Below are positions 45,069 through 54,191 of a stretch of DNA of 64,000 nucleotides, piece by piece. The first letter of the stretch is position 1. Each line of letters starts with the position of its first letter. The stretch is from CAWDDA01 sp963813345 (GTDB lineage: Bacteria; Acidobacteriota; Blastocatellia; RBC074). The notes beneath the pieces were generated by a model. It saw nothing but the letters and a program-made list of their open reading frames with translations. It ran no database searches and was not told the origin of the DNA. A program made the translations under genes and the position numbers. The stretch spans positions 248,001-312,000 of the forward strand of contig CAWEYR010000030.1 in NCBI GenBank assembly GCA_963813345.1, written 5' to 3'.

Positions 45069-45926
45069 ATGCGCTACCGCGAATTTCAACCTGGCCGCCA
45101 ACTGTCCGAACACATCGAGTGTCTGTGGACCCTTGAGGGAAACGATTCCACGCATGATCGTCAGAAATCTCAGGCGCCGGAGCGGCTCCTTCCCGACGGC
45201 TGCGTCGAGATGATCCTCAATTTCGGTGCTCCCTTCCGCGAACACAGAGAAGGGTGCCGGAGCGAGTTGCAGCCACAGCGCTTTGTCGTTGGCCAGATGA
45301 CGCGACCAGTTCTGGTCTCACCGACCGGCGCTGTCTGCCTGTTGGGAGTGCGTTTCCTTCCTGGAGGTACGCTGGCGTTTCTCGACTGTCCACCTTTCGA
45401 GTTGACCAATGCTATCGTGCCGCTCTCTGAGATAGCGAGCTCGCTCGATCGAGAGATTTGCCGGCGCGCTCATGAATCGAGCCTTCTGGCAGAGAAGGTT
45501 TGCATTATGGAGAACCTGCTGCTGCGTTACATGCTCGCGCGTGACGAGCGGGGGACGTCATTGCGAGGCGCGATTTCGAGCATTCTGGCGCGTGGAGGAC
45601 AGATTTCTGTGGACCGGCTGGCGAGCGATTCAGGAATCAGCGGTCGTCAACTGGAACGCCGTTTCGTGAGCGAAGTGGGCATCGGTCCCAAGCTGCTTTG
45701 CCGGGTCCTGCGTTTTCAGCAGGTGTTCCAGGCTGTAGAACGCTCTGATCGAAACTGGGCAGCAATCGCCGCTGATTGTGGTTACTACGACCAGGCTCAT
45801 TTGATTCGCGATTTCCAGCAGTTCGCCGGACAGACACCGTCGGTCCTGTTCGATCACTTCACGACGTTTGCAGAGTTCTTTGTTCGCAAGAGCCGCACGT
45901 CGGATTTTTACAATACTCAACAATGA
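45069..45926 (+). CDS. AraC family transcriptional regulator
   Basis: 285 residues. The C-terminal AraC DNA-binding domain has two helix-turn-helix parts: ISVDRLASDSGISGRQLERRF, and WAAIAADCGYYDQAHLIRDF followed by GQTPSVLF. The N-terminal ~150 residues begin MRYREFQPGRQLSEHIECLW, with PERLLPDGCVEMILNFGA, as in the DUF6597-type sensor of AraC proteins. The ligand is unknown. The stop overlaps the start of the next gene by ATGA, suggesting it regulates its own operon. Confidence 0.9.
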   Translation: MRYREFQPGRQLSEHIECLWTLEGNDSTHDRQKSQAPERLLPDGCVEMILNFGAPFREHREGCRSELQPQRFVVGQMTRPVLVSPTGAVCLLGVRFLPGGTLAFLDCPPFELTNAIVPLSEIASSLDREICRRAHESSLLAEKVCIMENLLLRYMLARDERGTSLRGAISSILARGGQISVDRLASDSGISGRQLERRFVSEVGIGPKLLCRVLRFQQVFQAVERSDRNWAAIAADCGYYDQAHLIRDFQQFAGQTPSVLFDHFTTFAEFFVRKSRTSDFYNTQQ

Positions 45927-46465
45927 CCGCGTCGTATGCTCAGGCCATGCAACTAACCTCATCTGGCAAATTGTGGATTGGAACTGTCCTCGTAGTGTTC
46001 GGACTTGTGTCGATCGTCTCACGCACTAGTGAGGCTCAGCAAACCGGTCAAACGTCTAAGACGTTCAAGATCGAGGATCTCGCGTGGATGTGTGGTGACT
46101 GGGAGACAAGTCCGGGTCGGGCACAGATTGATGAACACTGGACGTCCGCTGCTGGCGGTTCAATGATGGGTGTCAGCCGGACGGTGGCTGGAGGGCGGAC
46201 AGTATTCTATGAGTATCTTCGAATAGAAGCTCGCGGCGCCGACATCTTTTATGTGGCGCACCCGAAAGCGAGAACTCCCGGTACTGACTTCAAGCTCGTG
46301 CGGCTGGTTGGAAATGAAGCTGTCTTCGAGAACCTGACCCACGATTTTCCAAAGCGCATTATCTATCGCAGGAACGCGGACGGCACCCTCACGGCGCGCA
46401 TCGAAGGTGACGGAACGGAAAAAGAGAAACCTCAGGACTTCATCTATCGCGCCGTCAAGAAGTGA
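45923..46465 (+). CDS. DUF6265 family exported protein
   Basis: 180 residues. The N-terminus has a hydrophobic segment (LWIGTVLVVFGLVSIVSRTSEA) likely to be a signal peptide or anchor. The body contains IEDLAWMCGDWETSPG, DEHWTSAAGGSMMGVSRTV and FENLTHDFPKRIIYRRN, matching the DUF6265 domain (lipocalin-like beta barrel). The WMCGDW region is the conserved signature. ATG 45923 overlaps the regulator stop; ATG 45947 is a possible alternative. Ligand and function are unknown. Confidence 0.82.
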   Translation: MTASYAQAMQLTSSGKLWIGTVLVVFGLVSIVSRTSEAQQTGQTSKTFKIEDLAWMCGDWETSPGRAQIDEHWTSAAGGSMMGVSRTVAGGRTVFYEYLRIEARGADIFYVAHPKARTPGTDFKLVRLVGNEAVFENLTHDFPKRIIYRRNADGTLTARIEGDGTEKEKPQDFIYRAVKK

Positions 46466-46492
46466 TCGTCGCTGGCGGCAGGCTTTCACAGC

Positions 46493-46747
46493 CAATCACC
46501 GCGGAGCGGTGCAAGACGTAGCCAGGGGTTGAGTCTTCGAAACCCCTGGATAGATCCATTGATCAATTGCATCCCGGAGGGATGCGAGAAAGGCGCCGGT
46601 TGATAGGTCCGCTTCTCGCATCCCTCCGGGATGCACTTTCTCGACAATCGACCAGGGGTTTCGAAGACTCAACCCCTGGCTACGTTCTCGCACCGCTCCG
46701 CGGTGATTGCGCTGCTTCCAGCGACGCGCCAGGCTGGAGCCTGGCGC
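46493..46747. repeat. Family D nested palindrome, 217 bp
   Basis: The 327-base gap between the DUF6265 and cysteine desulfurase genes holds no gene. Outer arms 46493-46549 and 46652-46709 (57-58 bp, core AGCCAGGGGTTGAGTCTTCG) are near-perfect complements. Inside is a second hairpin of GCATCCCGGAGGGATGC type (46570-46592 / 46612-46635). A third hairpin, GCGCCAGGCTGGAGCCTGGC, follows at 46726-46747. Family D resembles the element at 58350-58560. Open frames that cross it are repeat-derived. Confidence 0.9.
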
Positions 46748-46792
46748 TTCCAGGGGGTTTATTCGCTCTCTTCCGTGGTTTACACTTAAAGC

Positions 46793-48007
46793 ATGAGGAG
46801 GGTTTACCTCGATAACAGCGCCACGACTCGTGTGGATGACGAGGTGGTGCAGGCGATGCTTCCATTCTTCAGCGAAGACTTTGGAAATGCATCGAGCACG
46901 CACTACTGGGGTCAGCGCGCGAAGACGGCAATCGAAGATGCGCGGAGCAAAGTTGCCAGATTGCTGAATGCGCAGGTCTCCGAGATCACTTTCCTATCAG
47001 GGGGTACGGAGGGCGACAATCTCGCGGTCAAGGGAATTGCTGAAGCGCACGCCGCGCACGGGCGCCACATTATCACGTCCCAGATTGAACATTCAGCCGT
47101 CCGCTCAACGTGCGCTCATCTCGAGAGCCTGGGTTGGCGAGTGACGTGGCTGCCCGTCTACAGCGAGGGTATCGTCAGAGTCGAAGACGTTCGCGAAGCG
47201 CTTACCGACGATACAGTTCTCATTACGGTCATGCACGCCAATAATGAGATTGGCACACTTCAACCTATTCGCGAGATAGGTGAGCTTGTTCGCGAGCGTC
47301 GCGCGGCCGGCCAGCGGCATCTGTTTCTGCACACCGATGCGGTTCAATCGGTTGGAAAGGTGAAAGTGGATGTGCAGGAACTGGGAGTCGATCTGCTTTC
47401 GTTTTCAGGCCACAAGATTCATGGCCCGAAAGGGATCGGTGCCCTCTACACGCGGAGAGGTGTGCGGATAGCTCAGCAGCTGCACGGTGGCCATCACGAA
47501 CGTGATCGGCGCTCAGGAACAGAAAGCGTTCCTTTGATTGTCGGGCTGGGAAAAGCAGCCGAGCTTGCTTCGCGGGATCTTGACGAGCGATCCCGGCGCA
47601 TTCGTGATCTACGCGACTATTTCGAGAATGAGCTTGTGCGGCGAATTCCGAGTATCACGCGAAATGGAGATCGCGAACGTCGCGTGCCAAATGTCGCGAA
47701 CTTTAATTTCGAGTATTGCGAAGGAGAGGGACTGCAGATATCGCTCGACCTCAAGGGGATTGCGGTCTCGACCGGCTCGGCCTGTGCTTCAGGATCAATC
47801 GAGCCATCGCATGTACTTGTTGCCATCGGCCTGCCACGGGATGCCGGGCACGGCTCGATCCGATTCAGCCTTTGCAAAGATACAACCAGGGAAGACCTTG
47901 ACCACGTGCTCGACACGCTGCCGGCAATAGTTCAGAAGCTGCGAAGCATCTCGCCTCTGGCACAGTTGCGGGCACAGGTAAGCGATGTACAGCGACAAAG
48001 TACTTGA
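46793..48007 (+). CDS. Cysteine desulfurase, NifS/IscS type
   Basis: 404 residues. PLP-dependent enzyme that releases sulfur from cysteine for Fe-S cluster assembly. SGHKIHGPKGIGALY contains the PLP lysine near residue 206, HTDAVQSVGKV and TFLSGGTEGDN are cofactor-binding regions, and STGSACASGSIEPS (near residue 327) carries the catalytic Cys. Start ATG 46793 begins RRVYLDNSATTRVDDEV. A TACACT hexamer 6 bases upstream of the ATG could be a -10 element, which would make the transcript nearly leaderless; this is a guess. The 3' end overlaps the scaffold gene by 23 bases. Confidence 0.93.
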   Translation: MRRVYLDNSATTRVDDEVVQAMLPFFSEDFGNASSTHYWGQRAKTAIEDARSKVARLLNAQVSEITFLSGGTEGDNLAVKGIAEAHAAHGRHIITSQIEHSAVRSTCAHLESLGWRVTWLPVYSEGIVRVEDVREALTDDTVLITVMHANNEIGTLQPIREIGELVRERRAAGQRHLFLHTDAVQSVGKVKVDVQELGVDLLSFSGHKIHGPKGIGALYTRRGVRIAQQLHGGHHERDRRSGTESVPLIVGLGKAAELASRDLDERSRRIRDLRDYFENELVRRIPSITRNGDRERRVPNVANFNFEYCEGEGLQISLDLKGIAVSTGSACASGSIEPSHVLVAIGLPRDAGHGSIRFSLCKDTTREDLDHVLDTLPAIVQKLRSISPLAQLRAQVSDVQRQST

Positions 48008-48362
48008 ACATATCGAGAATCCGAAGAACGTCGGAGCAATGAAAGACGCGACGGCGCGCGGTGAAGCTACGAACCCGGTATGTGGCGATCTGCTTCATTT
48101 CTACTTGAAGATAGTTGATGGACAGATTGCTGAAGCAAGCTTCATGGCTCACGGATGTCCTCCGACTATTGCGGCGGCCTCGGCACTAACCGAGATGATT
48201 ACTGGCTCTACGCCTGAAACGGCGCGTGCGCTGCGGCCCGACGATGTCACGCGCGCTCTCGAGTATCTTCCACCAAACAAGGAACACTGCTCGATTCTTG
48301 CAATCGACGCGCTCGCGGCAGCTCTTCCGCCCCTCGTGCCACCACAGACTGGCGTGATATAA
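47985..48362 (+). CDS. Fe-S scaffold protein, IscU/NifU N-terminal type
   Basis: 125 residues. The three cluster-ligating cysteines occur in NPVCGD, HGCPPT and KEHCS, as in IscU-type scaffolds. The N-terminus MYSDKVLEHIENPKNVG is typical. It overlaps the cysteine desulfurase gene, which supplies the sulfur, so the pair forms a minimal assembly unit. No HscA/HscB, ferredoxin or A-type carrier genes are visible here. Confidence 0.92.
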   Translation: MYSDKVLEHIENPKNVGAMKDATARGEATNPVCGDLLHFYLKIVDGQIAEASFMAHGCPPTIAAASALTEMITGSTPETARALRPDDVTRALEYLPPNKEHCSILAIDALAAALPPLVPPQTGVI

Positions 48363-48406
48363 ACTCCTTGCCGTTCGAGTCTGCCCGAGAGGCCCGAGGA
48401 ATCCCT

Positions 48407-49747
48407 ATGGAAATGTCGTACCGGGAAGTGGGCGACCGTCGCCGCTCCTTCGAGTCTATCGCCGAACTCTTCCGTTCCGGGATGGGGAATGATCGCGTAG
48501 CGTCAGAGCCCACGGAGCGGGCTGTGGACACAGGCTGGCCTGGCGTAACCGTATATCCGCGCAGCCTGGAAGAGTTAGCTGAAGGACTCCGAATCGCGGG
48601 CTCGGATGCTTTGAGAGTTCTCCCGGCAGGCGCTGGCACGTGGTTCGAGATGGGCAATCGGCCGCTCGAGCCGCATGTGTTTATCTCGACAGCAAAGATG
48701 GATCGCATACTCGAGTACGAGCCGGCGGATTTAACGGCAACCGTTGAAGCCGGTTGCACGCTTCAATCCTTCAATGATGGAGCAGCGAGTCATCGACAGT
48801 TTATCCCTCTTGATCCATTCGGAAGCGAGACGGCTACTCTTGGTTCAATCGCCGCGACGGCAAGCTATGGTCCTTTGCGATGTGCCTATGGAACGCCGCG
48901 CGATTGGATCATCGGAATGCGTGTGGTCCATCCGGGTGGACGAATCACAAAGGCTGGTGGAAAGGTCGTAAAGAATGTTGCCGGCTACGATCTCTGCAAG
49001 CTCTACACGGGCAGTTTTGGAACGCTTGGAATTATCGGCGAGCTGAGTTTCAAGTTGAGAGCGCTGCCATCGGGTGATCGCACGATAGTGCTCGTCTCAA
49101 ATGATCTCGGAGATCTCGCTCGTCTGCTTGCGAAGGCTCTTCAATCCGATCTTCAGCCAGCTGCAGCCGAGCTTTTCTCGACCGCGAGACTGGAGGAAGT
49201 TGTTCAATCCTTCAAGCCATTCGGGCTGGCGCTCCGATTCCTCGCTGAACCTGAAACGATTGTTGCCCAGTCCGAATTGCTTTCATCGCTTTCGAACAAC
49301 GAGACGCAGCTTACGTTTGACGGCGTGGCCGCGAGCAGTTTTTGGCGAACTTACAACGCGACCGAAATCGCGCCGGATTGGAGCTATATCCTTCGGCTGA
49401 GTGTGCTGCCTTCCGATCTTCCGGAAATGTTTGCCGATATTGAGCGGCTGGCGCCGGGCGCGCCGATATGCGCACATGCTGCAAGTGGGGTGATTCGTCT
49501 TCACGCGTATGAGAATTGGCTCGATGGTCTGAAGACGGCGCAGCGTCCCAGGCGCATCGTCGAGCTCCGTCAGGCCGCGCAGGAGCGCGGTGGCAGCCTT
49601 GTAGTTCTTCGTGCGCCGGACGAAATCAAGGCAAAGATCGATGTCTGGGGAGACGTCGGTCCGAACACACGGATCATGAGAGAGATCAAAGCAAAGTTTG
49701 ACCCTTCATCTCAGCTCAATACGGGCCGTTTTGTTGCCGGCATTTGA
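48407..49747 (+). CDS. glcE: FAD-binding oxidoreductase, GlcE-like
   Basis: 446 residues. The FAD (PCMH-type) domain shows VYPRSLEELAEGL, VLPAGAGTWFEMGNRP, GSETATLGSIAATAS and TPRDWIIGMRVVHPGG, then KVVKNVAGYDLCKLYTGSFGTLG. This fits GlcE, a subunit of the glycolate oxidase / D-lactate-type complex. ATG 48407 is preferred over TTG 48368 because GAGGA lies six bases upstream. GlcF is encoded three bases downstream. The partner GlcD is not in the window. Confidence 0.82.
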   Translation: MEMSYREVGDRRRSFESIAELFRSGMGNDRVASEPTERAVDTGWPGVTVYPRSLEELAEGLRIAGSDALRVLPAGAGTWFEMGNRPLEPHVFISTAKMDRILEYEPADLTATVEAGCTLQSFNDGAASHRQFIPLDPFGSETATLGSIAATASYGPLRCAYGTPRDWIIGMRVVHPGGRITKAGGKVVKNVAGYDLCKLYTGSFGTLGIIGELSFKLRALPSGDRTIVLVSNDLGDLARLLAKALQSDLQPAAAELFSTARLEEVVQSFKPFGLALRFLAEPETIVAQSELLSSLSNNETQLTFDGVAASSFWRTYNATEIAPDWSYILRLSVLPSDLPEMFADIERLAPGAPICAHAASGVIRLHAYENWLDGLKTAQRPRRIVELRQAAQERGGSLVVLRAPDEIKAKIDVWGDVGPNTRIMREIKAKFDPSSQLNTGRFVAGI

Positions 49748-49750
49748 ACG

Positions 49751-51072
49751 ATGATAACAATCGGAGGCTCAACGACCCTTCAAAACGCCCTCAGCTCGGA
49801 GACTGAGAAGATCCTCGGATGTATTCATTGCGGCCTTTGTTTGCCCGCATGCCCGACATACATGCAGCTGGGGAATGAAAACGACAGCCCAAGAGGTCGT
49901 ATCTATCTTATGCGTGCGGTTGCCGAGGGACGTCTGGCACCCGCTTCCGAGACGTTTACGCGACATATCGATCTGTGTCTCGGCTGCCGCGCGTGTGAGA
50001 CAGCATGTCCCGCAGGGGTTAACTACGGCTTTCTGCTCGAATCAGCCAGGCATGAAGCGAATGAGAGCCGGCCGCGCAGCAGCCTTCATGCGCGATTACT
50101 TTCCTGGGCTTTGAGGCACATTTTCCCCTACGCTCGCAGATTGGGTGCGGTCTTCGCTGTTCTTCGTTTTGTGCGCGGCAGCAGCATCGTCAAGCTCGCA
50201 AAAACCGAAGGGCTTGTCCGGAGCATCTCTAAGAATGCTGATTTCGCGCTCTCACTGCTGCTGTCAACAGAGCCTGACAGGCAGGATACCGCTCGAAGAT
50301 GATACTGAAGCGGCGGTCAGAAACGACGAAGCCATGACAGGATCGAGATGCAATCGTACTGACCGGATGCGTCATGGCGGGTCTCTTCGAGCATGTGAAC
50401 GACGCTACCCGTCGAGTCCTGGAAGTTAATGGCTGCAACGTGATCGAAGCCCCGGATCAGGTGTGCTGTGGGGCATTGCACGCACACGCAGGCGATCTCG
50501 ATACTGCGCGTACGCTTGCCAGAAAGAATATCGAGGCGTTCGAACAATCGGGCGAAGCGACAGTTGTCGTGAATGCCGCTGGCTGCGGATCGATGCTTAA
50601 AGAGTACGGACATCTTCTCAAGGACGATCCTGACTACGCGTCTCGCGCCGCGCATCTCAGCGCAAGAGTACGCGATGTCAGCGAGCTCCTTGTTGCAATG
50701 GGCATTAAACGCGGCGCTCGCTTGACGGCGCGTGTCACTTATGATGCGCCGTGTCATCTCTATCATGCTCAGCGCGTGCAAACCGCGCCTCAACAGGTGC
50801 TTGCTTCTATTCCGGGGCTCGAGTACGTGCCTCTTGAAGGGATGCAGGATTGCTGTGGTGGAGCTGGAATCTACAATCTCAGCGAGCCTGAAATGTCGGA
50901 ACGAATTTTGGGCGACAAGATAGCGAAAGTCAGAGCGACAGGCGCGGGAATCCTTGTGACCGCAAACCCCGGCTGTCACATGCAGCTCGGAGCGGGAATT
51001 GCCGAAGCGAAGCTCAACTGTCGAGTTGCGCATGTCGTTGAACTCCTCGATGAATCGTATCGTGCGAAGTAG
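49751..51072 (+). CDS. glcF: Fe-S subunit, GlcF-like (two frameshifts)
   Basis: About 439 residues when repaired. Two [4Fe-4S] motifs near the N-terminus (CIHCGLCLPACPTY and CLGCRACETACPAGV) are followed by two CCG domains (QVCCGALHAHAGD and MQDCCGGAGIYNL), the layout of GlcF/LutA-type subunits that pass electrons from the flavin subunit. The frame breaks near 50280 and near 50338; dropping one base at each joins STEPD to RIPLEDDTEAAV and EAM to QDRDAIVLTGCVMAGL. It is likely an operon partner of the GlcE-like gene. Confidence 0.85.
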
Positions 51073-51199
51073 CTGAGTGCTGGGTGCCGAGGTGATCTGA
51101 GTATGGAGTTCAAGCTTTAGCTTGCTCGTACCCGACTCGATCTCAAACGAGCAAGCTGAAGCTTGAACTCCATACTCAGCACTCAGCACTGACCACTGA
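51073..51199. repeat. Family A palindrome before the ABC permease gene
   Basis: TATGGAGTTCAAGCTTTAGC on the left pairs with GCTGAAGCTTGAACTCCATA on the right, extended outwards by GAGTGCTGGGTGC and CTCAGCACTCAGCACTGACC flanks. It occupies the gap between the glcF gene and the ABC permease gene. It ends with TGACCACTGAC units similar to those at 3800-3840. Confidence 0.9.
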
Positions 51200-51213
51200 C
51201 ACCTTAAACCGAG

Positions 51214-52767
51214 ATGCTTATCACTCTCCTCAAGCTTCGTTACAAGTTGATCTGGGCGCAGGTACGAACGAGCACGGGAAGGATCGGCCTGCTGTTGCTT
51301 GTTTACATTCTGGTCATGGCGGGCGGGGCAGTCTCGGCAATTGGTGGCTTCGGCGCGGCACTGGCGGGTATCAAGACAGGACAAAGTGAGGAGATCGCGC
51401 GCGCGATGCTCACGGGACTTCTTGTCAGTGGTGTCACCACCAGTCTCTTCTTCGGGATGGGACCGCGTTCAGCATTCTCTGACAGAGTGCTCAGACGATA
51501 TCCGCTTTCATCACTCGACCGTCTTTTGATCCGCTACCTGCTCGGCATTATCGACCCTATCTGGGCAATTATTGGTGCTTCGGCCCTTGGTCTTGCAGCA
51601 GGCCTCGCGCTCCTTGGACAGGGTTCGTGGTTCTGGGGATTGGCGAGTGCGCTCATATTTGTTGCCGTCAGTTATCTCTTTGCTCTATTTCTTCTTTCGC
51701 TTCTTGACCGCGCTCTCGAAACCAAAGCTGGAGCAGCAACGCTTGGAATCATCGGACTTGCATTAATCTCATTCTCAGGGCTGGGAATCGGCTGGCTGGT
51801 TGAGACGAAAGGCTCGCAGGTTCTTGTGTGGATGAATGAGATTACGGGGTATCTCCCGTCTGGTCTTGCAGCTGTGATCATGACTTCTGGCGGTTTGTGG
51901 CGGGTTGTCTCGAGTATGTTGGGACTTATTGTATGGGCTATCTCGCTCGCGGCGCTTGTTCGCATGGTCGAATCAATTCCTGTCTTCACACGTTCCGCCG
52001 GGCGCGAAGCTATCAATTGGGACAACTCCTATGATCGGCTTGCCACGTGGCTGGGCGGAAGGTATGCCCCTCTTGTCAGCAAGTCATTGCGTTATCACCT
52101 CAGATCACAGCGTGTACGATTTGGTCTTGCTACCGCTCCTCTCATTACGCTTGTAGGAAAGTTAATGTCGCGGGGAAACCTGAGAGCGAGCGAATTCTAT
52201 TTTACGCTGGCATTCTTTGTAGTTCTGGGGAGCGGAACAAGCTCGGTTTCGTTGAATCACTTTGGTGCGGACGAGAAAGGTATCGTACGTTACGGTTTGA
52301 TTCCGGCGAGTTTTGCGGCACCTGTTCGCGCGGGGAGTACGGTGTCGATGCTGCTTGGATTTCTGTTGATTGCACCGTCAATCCTTTTATGGATGTTAGT
52401 GACTGATGTCAGCATCGATTGGCGAATGATCGCCATGTTGTGGGGGAGCGGCCTCACGGGACTGTTCATCTTTGAGGGCATGGGTATGCTGACGACTATT
52501 CTCAGTCCCAAGCGGGCCAGCTTTTCGAGCATTCTCGGTAATCCACTTTCGGTCGGCGCAAATCTCGTCGTTATGGTCCTTATGTTAGCGATCTTTGCGG
52601 TTGCATTTGCGCTGATGCAACTCGAGCTCGATGAGGTTCTCGCGTTCTGGTGGGTGCCCGGTGTCTGCGCAGCGGTCGCACTCGTGTTCTACCTGATATC
52701 ATGGCGCGTCAGCGGACCTTTGGCTGCCGGAAGACGAGAGAGGCTTTTCAAGGAAATCGCGGGCTAG
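51214..52767 (+). CDS. ABC-type exporter permease-like membrane protein
   Basis: 517 residues with about twelve hydrophobic segments in two halves. No ATP-binding motif is present, and the gene is followed 16 bases later by an ABC ATPase, so it is most likely the membrane subunit. Large ABC permeases with long loops (for instance LRYHLRSQRVRFGLATAPL) of this kind occur in Acidobacteriota and Bacteroidota without an assigned substrate. ATG 51214 gives the hydrophilic N-terminus MLITLLKLRYKLIWAQ. Substrate unknown. Confidence 0.75.
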   Translation: MLITLLKLRYKLIWAQVRTSTGRIGLLLLVYILVMAGGAVSAIGGFGAALAGIKTGQSEEIARAMLTGLLVSGVTTSLFFGMGPRSAFSDRVLRRYPLSSLDRLLIRYLLGIIDPIWAIIGASALGLAAGLALLGQGSWFWGLASALIFVAVSYLFALFLLSLLDRALETKAGAATLGIIGLALISFSGLGIGWLVETKGSQVLVWMNEITGYLPSGLAAVIMTSGGLWRVVSSMLGLIVWAISLAALVRMVESIPVFTRSAGREAINWDNSYDRLATWLGGRYAPLVSKSLRYHLRSQRVRFGLATAPLITLVGKLMSRGNLRASEFYFTLAFFVVLGSGTSSVSLNHFGADEKGIVRYGLIPASFAAPVRAGSTVSMLLGFLLIAPSILLWMLVTDVSIDWRMIAMLWGSGLTGLFIFEGMGMLTTILSPKRASFSSILGNPLSVGANLVVMVLMLAIFAVAFALMQLELDEVLAFWWVPGVCAAVALVFYLISWRVSGPLAAGRRERLFKEIAG

Positions 52768-52783
52768 GAAGGTGTGATAGAAC

Positions 52784-53557
52784 GTGGAAGTAGCGGCCGT
52801 CCGAGTGACAGATCTCACCAAGACTTACGGCGATCTCAAGGCAATAGACTGTCTATCTCTTGAGGTCGAACCCGGCAGACTCTTCGGTTTCCTCGGACCA
52901 AATGGAGCTGGAAAAAGTACCACTATCGGTTGCCTCACCGGGCTTCTCGATCCTACAGATGGAAAGATCGAGTTGCTGGGTGTAGGCCTGGGTCGAGACT
53001 CGCGAGAGCTGAAACGGCGAATCGGAGTGATGCCCGAAGGTCTTGGACTCTTTGACCAGTTGTATGCACACGAGTTTCTGGCTTTCAATGCGAGGATGAT
53101 GGGCCTCGACGAGCAGACGGTTCGAGACCGCGTGGAAGAGCTGCTTGAGGTCCTCGAGCTTGAAGGCGCCGGGCGAAAACGTCTTGCCGAATTCAGTACT
53201 GGAATGCGCAAGAAAGTGGCTTTTGCGGCCGCAATCATTCATCGGCCCGAGATACTCTTCCTTGATGAACCGTTTGAAAGCATCGACCCTTCCGGAGTGG
53301 CGATGCTCAAAGACTGGTTGAAACGTTACGTGGCCGGCGGTCGTACCGTTTTTATGACATCGCATGTTCTCGAGACGGTTGAGCGATTGTGCGACGATGT
53401 GGCGATCATCAACTCCGGGCGGATAGTATGGAAGGGCGAGGTGAGTGCACTTCAAAGCGGCGGATCCATTAAACTTGATGAACATGAGTTCACGAGTCTC
53501 GAGTCGCTTTTTCTCTATCTGGTTGGCGAGCGGCAGGGAAGGCTTGCGTGGCTCTAA
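52784..53557 (+). CDS. ABC transporter ATP-binding protein
   Basis: 257 residues from a GTG start. Walker A is GPNGAGKST (near residue 40), the signature reads FSTGMRKKVAFAAA and Walker B ILFLDEPFESID, followed by the switch TSHVLETVERL. This is a DrrA/CcmA-like ATPase of the ABC-2 group. It should energise the permease encoded immediately upstream. The C-terminal part is short, so no extra domain is attached. Confidence 0.92.
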   Translation: MEVAAVRVTDLTKTYGDLKAIDCLSLEVEPGRLFGFLGPNGAGKSTTIGCLTGLLDPTDGKIELLGVGLGRDSRELKRRIGVMPEGLGLFDQLYAHEFLAFNARMMGLDEQTVRDRVEELLEVLELEGAGRKRLAEFSTGMRKKVAFAAAIIHRPEILFLDEPFESIDPSGVAMLKDWLKRYVAGGRTVFMTSHVLETVERLCDDVAIINSGRIVWKGEVSALQSGGSIKLDEHEFTSLESLFLYLVGERQGRLAWL

Positions 53558-53569
53558 AGGAGTCTGGAA

Positions 53570-54034
53570 ATGTATTGTCCGAATTGCGCTTCTTCGATCG
53601 ACAACGTCAAGTATTGCCGTACTTGCGGAGCAAACGTGAGCCTTGTGCCGCAGGCATTGACGGGCAAGCTATCGGACCCTGACAGCGATCAAACTTTGAA
53701 CCCAGCGCGCCGGCGAAAGAGCCAGGCAATGCTCGAAAGCGCCATAAAGAGCGGCTTCACGGGTTTAGCCTTCCTGTTCATTGCTGGTGCGGTATTTAGA
53801 TTTGCTCCGGCCGGTGGTATCTGGTGGTTCTGGATGCTGCTCCCCGCATTCGCAATGATCGGTGAAGCCATAGCTAAATACTTGAGATGGCGGAATGAGC
53901 GGGAACAGGAGGTCTCGTTGACCCTGCCCACGCAGGAACCAGCTCAACAGATCAAAGCTCCCGACACGTCAAGTCTGGAAGAACCACCCAAACCCTCGAG
54001 TGTCGTTGAACACACGACATATCATCTGAAATAG
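53570..54034 (+). CDS. Zinc-ribbon membrane protein
   Basis: 154 residues. The N-terminal CPNCASSIDNVKYCRTCG is a zinc ribbon. Two transmembrane segments (GLAFLFIAGAVFRFAP and WWFWMLLPAFAMIGEAIA) follow near residues 70-105, and the tail is hydrophilic and proline-rich (TLPTQEPAQQIKAP). It starts 12 bases after the ABC ATPase gene and may belong to that operon. The function of this architecture is unknown. The TAG stop is immediately followed by the family B palindrome. Confidence 0.75.
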   Translation: MYCPNCASSIDNVKYCRTCGANVSLVPQALTGKLSDPDSDQTLNPARRRKSQAMLESAIKSGFTGLAFLFIAGAVFRFAPAGGIWWFWMLLPAFAMIGEAIAKYLRWRNEREQEVSLTLPTQEPAQQIKAPDTSSLEEPPKPSSVVEHTTYHLK

Positions 54035-54120
54035 GTACGTTGTACCGGCTTTTAGCCGGAATCGTCGCATTCGAGCTATTCGAATGGGACCATTCCGGCT
54101 AAAAGCCGGTACAACGTACC
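54034..54120. repeat. Family B palindrome
   Basis: GGTACGTTGTACCGGCTTTT with AGCCGGAATCG on the left pairs with ATTCCGGCTAAAAGCC plus GGTACAACGTACC on the right. The middle has TTCGAGCTATTCGAA. It is the closest relative of the Wzt-associated copy (11668-11752) and separates the zinc-ribbon gene from the metallo-hydrolase gene. Confidence 0.93.
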
Positions 54121-54191
54121 TTGAACTCGATTCGGCGAGTTGTTAGGATGCAACGCAGGGTCACCTCGGACCTTTTTAGACGTAATACTGC

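Noticed and set aside
46496..46903. Open frame across the family D palindrome
   Set aside because: Its residues come from the repeat and its complement overlaps the cysteine desulfurase start; there is no independent support.
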